From Hypsibius dujardini (taxonomy: Eukaryota > Tardigrada > Eutardigrada > Parachela > Hypsibiidae): DNA of 38,240 bases. Location: positions 1 through 38,240 of the forward strand of contig LRSR01007947.1 of the NCBI GenBank assembly GCA_001579985.1, written 5' to 3'. The translations under genes and the position numbers were made by a program. Of this stretch, positions 31,315 to 38,240 are shown one piece after another. Numbering within the stretch: the first letter of the stretch is position 1; each line of letters begins with the position of its first letter. The notes below the pieces were generated by a model. The model saw only the letters and a list, made by a program, of their open reading frames with translations, searched no databases and was not told the origin of the DNA.

Positions 31315-32472
31315 TTTACGGCATGGCGACACACACCACTTTTCACACCACTTTTCATCCCACTTTCTAATCCCAGTGACAATTCATACCGCGACAATAT
31401 TTCACTCCGAAGATTCGTGACAGAGATTTTTATCCTCGCGACAACTCAGAAACCGACGATACAAGCCAGTCACACTTCATAATAGCGTCATACAGGCACA
31501 GTTCAAAGTCTTCACGGCGACTTATCGCCGAAGACCCACGTCATACGGCGGCAGCTCTTCATAGTGTCAATTAGGCTATACAAAAATTGGACAAATGCGG
31601 AACATGCGCGGTAGAGCGGATCTTAAACATTCAACTCAATATTGAATGCAACACCTCGGAGATACACCAGTCTGTTCATATCATGATATCAAATAGCCAA
31701 AGTAATGAGCTTTTCGCTACGCTCGCGGTATTCATGCTGCTGCTACTCAGGCACGTCCCCGGTACAGATTCTCTGCCGCTTGTCCTCCTTCTTGTATTGG
31801 ATGTCGTGTAACTTTTCGAAGAACTTATAAGCGGTCGGGTGGAAGCAATTAACGATTACTTGAAAAGCCAAGTGCCACGACTCAAAGTTGTTGGTGGTCC
31901 GGGGAAGACCTTCCTGCACACGGGTGAAAACGTTCCAGAAATCCGGTTAGAAAGTAGGTCTCCGGACATTGTGGCGCAGCTTGGGTACGCGAATGTAGGT
32001 GTTCAGGAAGTACTGGTTGAACTCCGAATTCGAACAATCGGTTCTCCATATTCTGAATAGAATTGTTACGCATAAGTTGGGACACCAGTTTATTTTATTT
32101 TGTTTTTGCTGTTTCCTTTATGTAAGTACCTGCACATGTATTACCTTATTTTATTGCTTAATGATAAAAAAATATAGTAAATATGATTATGTTACTCTGT
32201 GATAAGTAGTGTATAAATATAATTAAGACTCATTATTTGCGAAAAGCAATAAGTCAGCATAAATATTTCATTGCAGACAAAAGTTATCGTCCGCTGATAG
32301 TGCAATTAGCAATAAAAAGTGTTGTACTTCTCGCCCTTACTATGAAATATGTCCATGGTGTACGATTAGTATTCGTATATTAAAAACAGTTTTAATTTGT
32401 TTGCAAAAAAATTTTACTACAGTAACTATTTATTAATAAATATAAAATTTAAACTAAAATAATTAAGGGTAC

Positions 32473-33095
32473 CACTATTGTCCCACCCTTCTCCCACCCT
32501 TTCACTATAGTCCCACCCTTACACTATAGTCCCATCCTTTTTGTTTTTCAATTTGAATAAAGTTGAATAATGGAACGGATGACTGTTCTTGATTTATTAC
32601 AGATAAAATCAAACACCACGAGACTAAATACGGATTGTTTTAGCGGTTACAAGATGTTTTCTAATTATGGCGGCTTCATTAGCATCGATCAGGATATCCG
32701 TCTTGATGATGGTCCACTCGTTATTTGGCTTCCGACCTCTGCATTTTTGACAGACCAAGAACTCTCCGGTCTGAATCAGTTTCCCAATCAGCATATGAAG
32801 CATACCGGTTCTTGAGATCTTTCGCTACCGATATCTTTGGTTGGTAAAGCTACTCCACTTTTTGGGAGCCTGTTTGTTCCAAGTCGGAAATAGCTTCATT
32901 GTCATCTGAGCGGTTCCCGTCATCTGCGACGGAGCTGCCACTCTCACTCATTTTGTCTCGATACTACAGTCAGAGTACTAATAAACTATTGGAAATTGTT
33001 TGGCTCTTGGATTTCAATCGTTCCATCAATCAGTAATATATCTTAAAAGGGTGGGAAAAATAAAATAATTAAATTAAAAGGGTGGGACTATAGTG
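32473..33095. mobile_element. 623-bp CACTA-like non-autonomous element nested in the transposase gene
   Basis: Ends are CACTATTGTCCCACCCTT (left) and, on the minus strand, CACTATAGTCCCACCCTT (right), with further subterminal copies of CACTATAGTCCCACCCTT at 32504-32540. Termini beginning CACTA with subterminal repeats are typical of the CACTA/EnSpm group, but I see no 2-3-bp target duplication. It carries short open frames on both strands (one with C-Q-K-C on the minus strand) that I do not recognise. The right end lies where the transposase exon starting at 33319 is still open, suggesting insertion into the gene. Confidence 0.65.
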
Positions 33096-33425
33096 ATTTC
33101 CTTTAATTAATGCAAATTTGAGACTCAAAAACGGCGCAACAAGACTAGCCTGCAGCATCTCCCACGATTCCACAACGTCCTCGAGGGGGGGGGGGGCAAA
33201 AGCGAGAGCGACCATCATCTTGACCTTAATTCAAAAATCAAAGTCGTCGTTATAGCGCGTCGATAAGTCCAATGAAGCGATGTGCCGATTAACCGCTTGT
33301 CCGAAATGAAAGTTACAACCTGAGCGAGACAGAAATAATGTTGCAGATTTTGCACACAGTCAACACTTCACAGGACCCCTGAGGTCGAGTTATATAAAAT
33401 CATTTTTGTAGTAGTTACAGCAGCT

Positions 33426-33650
33426 AAATACACTTATAAAAAGGAGGCTCCACCCCCATGACCCTCAAAACTTATTAATTAAAATAACAGCACTTTTATC
33501 GGAAAGAATTGATATTGAAGGGACTCCGCCCCCGCGCCCCTTCAAAAAAGTAATAATTAGATAACAATATTTCACTCGAAATAAATTTATATTAAGGGGG
33601 CATCGCCCCCGTGATCTTCAGCGGAGGCTCCGCCCCCTGCACCCCCTCAT
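33426..33650. repeat. Three GGCTCC(G/A)CCCCC-type units in a transposase intron
   Basis: Copies of a GGAGGCTCCACCCCC / GGGACTCCGCCCCC / GGAGGCTCCGCCCCC motif, each followed by an AT-rich stretch and CCCCTYA. One unit also has the hairpin GGGGGCATCGCCCCC (33596-33610). Origin unknown. Confidence 0.6.
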
Positions 33651-34703
33651 AAGTTAACAAAAAGTTGACTCGTCCCTCTCCCCATTCAGTTACACTTACC
33701 TTGCATTTCCGTTGCCGAGAAAATTTCAGAATAGGCACCAATCACTGCAGTTTAAAAAGTCAATCAACATCATTTGCGGACCAGAATAGTTTGCACATTC
33801 GGGCCCAAGCTGACGAATGATAGTTCGAAGCTCACTAAGAACTTCTTTGTATGCCTTCCTCGGCTTTTCCATTAAGAGGGTATAGGTGAAAGGGAAGACA
33901 GCTTCGTGAACGATGGCGTGGATCGTGCAGAGCTGTGTCCACAGCTTAGAATGTGCTATCACCTAGCCAGGTGTTACTGCGAGCTAAGACCTGAACATTG
34001 TCCTTTGTGCCGAACATAATCCAACGTTTCGGGTCCGCCGGGCCTGAGTCCTTAAGAAGGAAGTTGTCACCTCGGTGGGTGTGGTCAAAGTACGGAGACA
34101 ACACGACGTCCGCCACTGTCGCCGGCGCCGGTAGAGGTGCACCCTGTGCCTTTCGAATCAGCTCTATTCCTTTGGCAGTTGTCTTCGGCTTACGGAACTG
34201 TAAAGTGACGATGAGCGGAAGAGATCTGAACACCGTCAGTTGAATTTGTGACGGCTTATCAAAGCTTTGTGCGGCCAGCGTTTCATCTCCTACAGAACAT
34301 TCATATCACAATCAATCATGTGTTCAGACTTAACAATAACTTTAACTTTAGCGATTACTAATTATAGAAAAGTGACGATAGTATTGCTTCTTGCCACCAG
34401 ACTCGTTTTAAATATCAAAAACAAATATTTGCATAAAGACTTTCAAATATGAAAATTCGGTCGATTTTCGTCATTTTACCTGTAATGCAACCTTCGCCTG
34501 CGCTTTTCGTGCAACTGCGACTTGGTTGTGCGTCGAATGAGATACCATATTGTCGGTATTGCTGTTCAGACGTAGTTTCGCGGTGCAAGATGATTGCTGA
34601 CAGCGCCAAGAACTGGGAACCGAATCTGACCCAGCCCTGTGCTTTGTAAAGATGAAGCCGTTAATCATCGCCAGTCTTCCACTACGCGTCGAAGGAACAA
34701 AAG

Positions 34704-35128
34704 TAACTGTGCCGACATTTTAAAATTTAATTCCAAAAACAGAAAATATTAAAAATTATCTTGCGTTCAAGAGCGAGAAAGGCAAACGTTCACCACGTGA
34801 AATGTGACCCGTGGTTTAGTAATGTGTGGTGGTCCCAAGAAGAACGTGAATGGTTTTACACCGAGTATGCTTCTAAGTATTCATTTATACAAGCCAAGCT
34901 CGGGCTTCGCCCTCGCTTGCTTGGTTTGAATGATTGGGGAACGTTATAATTGCGTTTTGATATTTTTTTCCATAAATGATTGATTGATTGATAAATACGA
35001 ATGAGTAACAACATTTATTAGGATTTTCTACTTAAATCCTGCCCATCTCCAAAATAGTTCAGTTGTAAATAAAACATTTTTTTTCATTCTTATCGGACCA
35101 CACATTTGACAGTAAAAATTTTAGACGT
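34704..35128. other. Gene-free interior of the MULE-like element
   Basis: AT-rich spacer between the transposase 5' end and the 12-bp minisatellite. A short GC-rich hairpin (CGGGCTTCGCCCTCG) lies near 34903. Nothing else recognised. Confidence 0.4.
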
Positions 35129-35580
35129 TCCACCGTAAACACCACCATAGGTACCACCATAGGTACCGCAATAGGTAACACCGTAGGTACTACTCTAGGT
35201 AAAACCATAAATACCAACGTAGGTACCGCCGTAAATACCACCGTAAGTATCACCGTAGGTACCATTATAGATACTAACGCAGGTACCACTGTAGGTATCA
35301 CCATAAGTACCGTCGTAAGTACCACCGTGAGTACCACCTTAGGTACCACTAAAGGTACCACCATAGGTACCACCTTAGGTACAATCGTACGTACCACCTT
35401 AGGTACCGCCTTAGGTACCACCGTAAGTACCACCGTAGGTACCACTATAGATACCAACGTAGGTACCACAATAGATACCAACGTAGGTACCACTATAGGT
35501 ACCACCGTAGGTACTACCATAGGTACCACCATAGGTACCACCTTATGTAAGAGCATACGTAACACCATGGGTACCTCAAA
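35129..35580. repeat. 12-bp minisatellite, about 37 units
   Basis: The consensus is ACCRTAGGTACC, with substitutions but a strictly kept 12-base register. One frame on each strand is open across the whole array (V-V-P-M-type repeats on the minus strand, G-T-T-x-type on the plus strand). That follows from a period divisible by three. I see no sign of a real protein. Confidence 0.92.
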
Positions 35581-36976
35581 GAACCTCAGAGCGAACCTCA
35601 AAGTAACCGCGGCACAGCTGTACTCTATACAGTGTGGTTGTTGTCAGTGAACGATAGTAGTTAGACTTTGAACCCTAGTGCGTAGTTTACCTTTCCCTAC
35701 TACGCAGTAAAAACCCTTATTCTTCCCATTTTCCGGATAATGTTTTGAGTTTCTAAAAATGAATGTCTATTGGGCCACCGACAATGAATTTCATAAAGTT
35801 CTATACGGAAATTGGGAAGGAATTTTGAGAAAATAACGACAGTTATGCATTTGTGGTAGGTACTCACTTTAGGAATTAGAGTATCATGATACATTGTACG
35901 GTGACCTTGAATGCTGCCTTTCGACAGTGACCTGCCTTTGTTAACTTCAGACCAGCCAATCTTAACACCATTCAGTGAAAGTCAAGGACTACACAAATCT
36001 GGTAAACACGGATATACTGTATGTGTCTCTTGCATACATCTTAAGCAAGAAGCTTCATGTTAATTTTCTCAGTCAATCTTACAGGTTATTTTTGTTTGTT
36101 TTTATTCATTATTTATTTTTGTTCAGTAACACTGAACACCGCCACAGAAGCTTGCAGAAGAAGAGCTGTAGTTTTTATTGGCTTTATACGTAAATCTAGA
36201 TTCCAAAATTTGATGGCCTTTTGCCAGTTGTAATTACTTGCATACGAACTGGAACATCACGTTAACAATTAAAACAAAGAAGGAAATGCCAATTTGTCTA
36301 AGATTTACTCATATACAATAGCTGCCCTTTATACAAATAGCTCAATCGCTATACCCAGTTCTCGGTGTACGCATAAGTAGCTATGGGATTCTGTCTCTCT
36401 GATGACAAGTCGTATGTTGGAAAGACGCGGTATGAACCGTATAATGAGCAATGTTTTCGCTCTTATTTAATGTCGCTGGGAGGTAATGTCTGGTCAGAAA
36501 ATGTCGCCGTGAACATAAGACGCTGTGATGAAGATAGACTGGGATGAAAAACTGGGATGAGCTATCGTCGTATTGAATGTCTCATGCGCTGATGCCCCGT
36601 ACCCGACCTGACAGTACTGTATCTATTGTTGGGTGGTACCCAACAGGTAACCATCACATACTAATGGTATAGTCTATCTACCTAGTTAACTCATTCCTAT
36701 CTACCCTCACATTCTATAATGTACTTACTCAGCTATTATTATGTACATAATTCCGCCATGTCGGCAGGAACTAGTACACTAGATCAGGAACTATTCTTTA
36801 TCCCTGACTATATAAGCGTATGTTCTACAGTAGTTTGGAGGAGTTCCTACCTTTCCACTCTAACCTCCTCCACCAGTAAAGTCTTCCCTCAATCCTCCTC
36901 CTCGATCATTCAGTCTAATAGCTTGCATGTTCAGGTTCTTCCGTCCTAGTAGAGACGGAGGCCTAACACTATACAG
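35581..36976. other. Gene-free right interior of the MULE-like element
   Basis: No gene seen. One fragment of the terminal repeat (CCCGACCTGACAGTACTGTA, 36601-36620) sits apart from the main array, beside a small GGTACCC palindrome. Confidence 0.4.
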
Positions 36977-37320
36977 TAACTCCATAACTCCAACTCCGTA
37001 AGGGCCCCCGGTACCCCTCGACCTGATAGTACTACAGTACTGTTCTTATAGAATAACTCCATAACTCCAACTCCATAAGGGCCCCCAGTACCCCTCGACC
37101 TGACAGTACTACAGTACTGTTCTTATACAGTAACTCCATAACTCCAACTCCATAAGGGCTTCCAGTACCCTTCGACCTGACAGTACTACAGTACTGTTCT
37201 TGTACAGTAACTCCATAACTCCAACTCCATAAGGGCCCCCGGTACCCCTCGACCTGACAGTATTACAGTACTGTTCTTATACAGTAACTCCATAACTCCA
37301 ACTCCTTAAGGGCCCCCGGC
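36977..37320. repeat. Right array of the MULE-like element, five 77-bp units, inverted
   Basis: Units contain TAACTCCATAACTCCAACTC, AAGGGCCCCCGGTACCCCTC and GTACTACAGTACTGTTCTTA, the reverse complement of the 30904-31314 unit. Unit starts are near 36977, 37054, 37131, 37208 and 37285, an exact 77-base period. Confidence 0.93.
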
Positions 37321-38240
37321 ACCTTGCGTCTGATCTTGTATCAGCTTACGTACAATGTCTATAAAGCGTGTCATAACTAGCCACTAGGTTTTTATATAAG
37401 CCTTGTGTCATCGCTCGCCAAGTCTCCCCGTTTTAACCGATACAGTTGCATGTTCGTTTTCAAGGTTACTCACGAGCTTCGTGGATTCACTCACTGCGAG
37501 AGGTCTTGTTGTTTACACGCGATAGTCTATTTCACAATCGGCTTGTTTGCTTATCGATCCATGCACATTTCAGTCAATAAAAAAGTCTCTAAACGCTATT
37601 CATGCATGTGTACCTGTATTATCACATTTCCTACACCTGAGTAGAGTACAACATGACAATACTTCCTCCATCGACCTTGGAAACGATATTCTTGCTATGA
37701 AATTAAAGGCAAATTGTAAATTGTAATTGTAACTGAAGCAAAAAGCTTCAGTTTATTATCCTCATCTTCACGAATTCCTGTTTTTTTAAATATATTAACC
37801 AGGGATGGGTTTCAAAGCGGAAATTCAGAATGACGCCCTATTGTTTTGCTCAAGTAGTCCCATAGTTATTTATGATAATTAAAATTTGTTATTTCACTGT
37901 TGTGGTCACAAGAGCTTTGTTTGTTGGAATTTCAAAGTTTTGAAAACACTGGCTGATTTCAGTTTCCCAGACTTTCACTGTACGAAAGCCAATTTTTAAC
38001 ACAATTTTAAAATAACATTCTTTAACGCTAACTTGGCAAAAATTTAATAGAAAAAACATGGGCAATAACATAATTTTTTTACGAGATCCAGGGGCGGTGC
38101 CATGCAGTACCTAGAGGGGTTTTCCGCATATTCGTTTCGGTAGTGCTAATGAGTTCTACAGCACACAAGTATACAGTGGCTCCGCCCCTCGAGCTCCTAA
38201 AACAAATAGCTATTGCCGATCCATTTTATGTTAAACTCTA
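37321..38240. other. Right edge, nothing recognised
   Basis: Short open frames only; no exon, repeat or RNA gene supported. Confidence 0.4.

Larger units (their letters stand above)
31743..34668 (-). pseudogene. MULE-type transposase with FLYWCH zinc finger, broken
   Basis: Exon 34668-34480 reads MINGFIFTKHRAGSDSVPSS, WRCQQSSCTAKLRLNSN, VSHSTHN: a FLYWCH-type C2H2 finger. Exon 34289-33700 gives FLLKDSG..DPKRWIMFGT, then ARSNTWLGDSTF (first catalytic Asp), a one-base insertion at 33948, KLWTQLCTIHAIVHEAVFPF, TYTLLMEKPRKAYKEVL, MMLIDF (second Asp), another frameshift, and GAYSEIFSATEMQ. Exon 33319 onward joins in phase as GCNFHFGQAVNRHI and VALAFAP, with a TGA. The last exon, 32052-31743, reads FNQYFLNTYIRVPKLRHNVR, TAA, FWNVFTRVQEGLPRTTNNFE, SWHLAF, the terminal MULE motif with the probable catalytic Glu. 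It would cut and paste its element in the nucleus. Phase does not match between the first two exons, and the exon after 33319 runs into a nested element. Confidence 0.85.
30904..37320. mobile_element. Candidate Mutator-like (MULE) DNA transposon, about 6.4 kb, tandem-repeat inverted ends
   Basis: A MULE transposase gene (34668-31743, minus) lies between two arrays of the same repeat in opposite orientation: 30904-31314 (six units of 69-76 bp) and about 36977-37320 (five units of 77 bp). MULEs often have long inverted ends, so I infer that the arrays are the element's ends. The flanks do not show a clear 9-bp duplication, and a stray piece of the repeat at about 36605 complicates the right side. 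The transposase is broken, so this copy is not autonomous now. Confidence 0.65.

Noticed and set aside
35059-35601. 180-codon minus-strand frame of Val-Pro-rich repeats as a membrane or structural protein
   Set aside because: It is the translation of a 12-bp minisatellite; a period divisible by three keeps a frame open on each strand. No splice or signal context supports a protein.

Overview
The window looks like accessory, repeat-rich genomic DNA of an invertebrate animal. Its genes have GT-AG introns, animal-type class A GPCRs and a natriuretic-peptide-receptor-like ectodomain. I saw no operons, tRNA, rRNA, CRISPR or prokaryotic signals. Runs of single-exon orphan GPCRs beside ANF-domain receptor genes fit a tardigrade best, but that is an inference from remembered family expansions, not a proof.

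Layout. (1) 0.36-7.5 kb, minus strand: a multi-exon gene for the extracellular part of a receptor-guanylate-cyclase-type protein. It runs off the left edge before its membrane and catalytic parts and carries a 4-bp frameshifting duplication. Its introns hold a TA-flanked MITE and two elements built as a core between inverted tandem arrays. (2) 8.7-17.1 kb: a GPCR graveyard. One family A receptor is cut in two by a 1.67-kb element with 22-bp terminal inverted repeats. The C-terminal half of another receptor abuts it head-on. A family B receptor has a one-base frameshift, and another family A receptor is heavily broken. (3) 17.2-24.3 kb: no convincing intact gene, but two palindromic elements, a hAT-like MITE, an 83-bp tandem duplication, a pair of facing hexanucleotide microsatellites and one small coiled ORF with a stop. 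(4) 24.3-28.7 kb: an intact family A GPCR (356 aa), a decayed family A copy, and an intact family B GPCR (360 aa), all on the minus strand. (5) 30.9-37.3 kb: a candidate Mutator-like (MULE) DNA transposon. A broken FLYWCH/MULE transposase on the minus strand sits between inverted arrays of a 69-77-bp repeat, with a CACTA-like element nested in the gene and a 12-bp minisatellite inside.

How it fits together. Family A and family B receptors occur as neighbours in two places (8.7-17.1 and 24.3-28.7 kb), all minus strand apart from one plus-strand fragment. This suggests block duplication followed by birth and death of copies: one working copy of each family remains. Most non-genic structure is DNA-transposon debris. 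The recurring theme is a unique core flanked by short tandem arrays in inverted orientation, seen at four places with unrelated repeat units.
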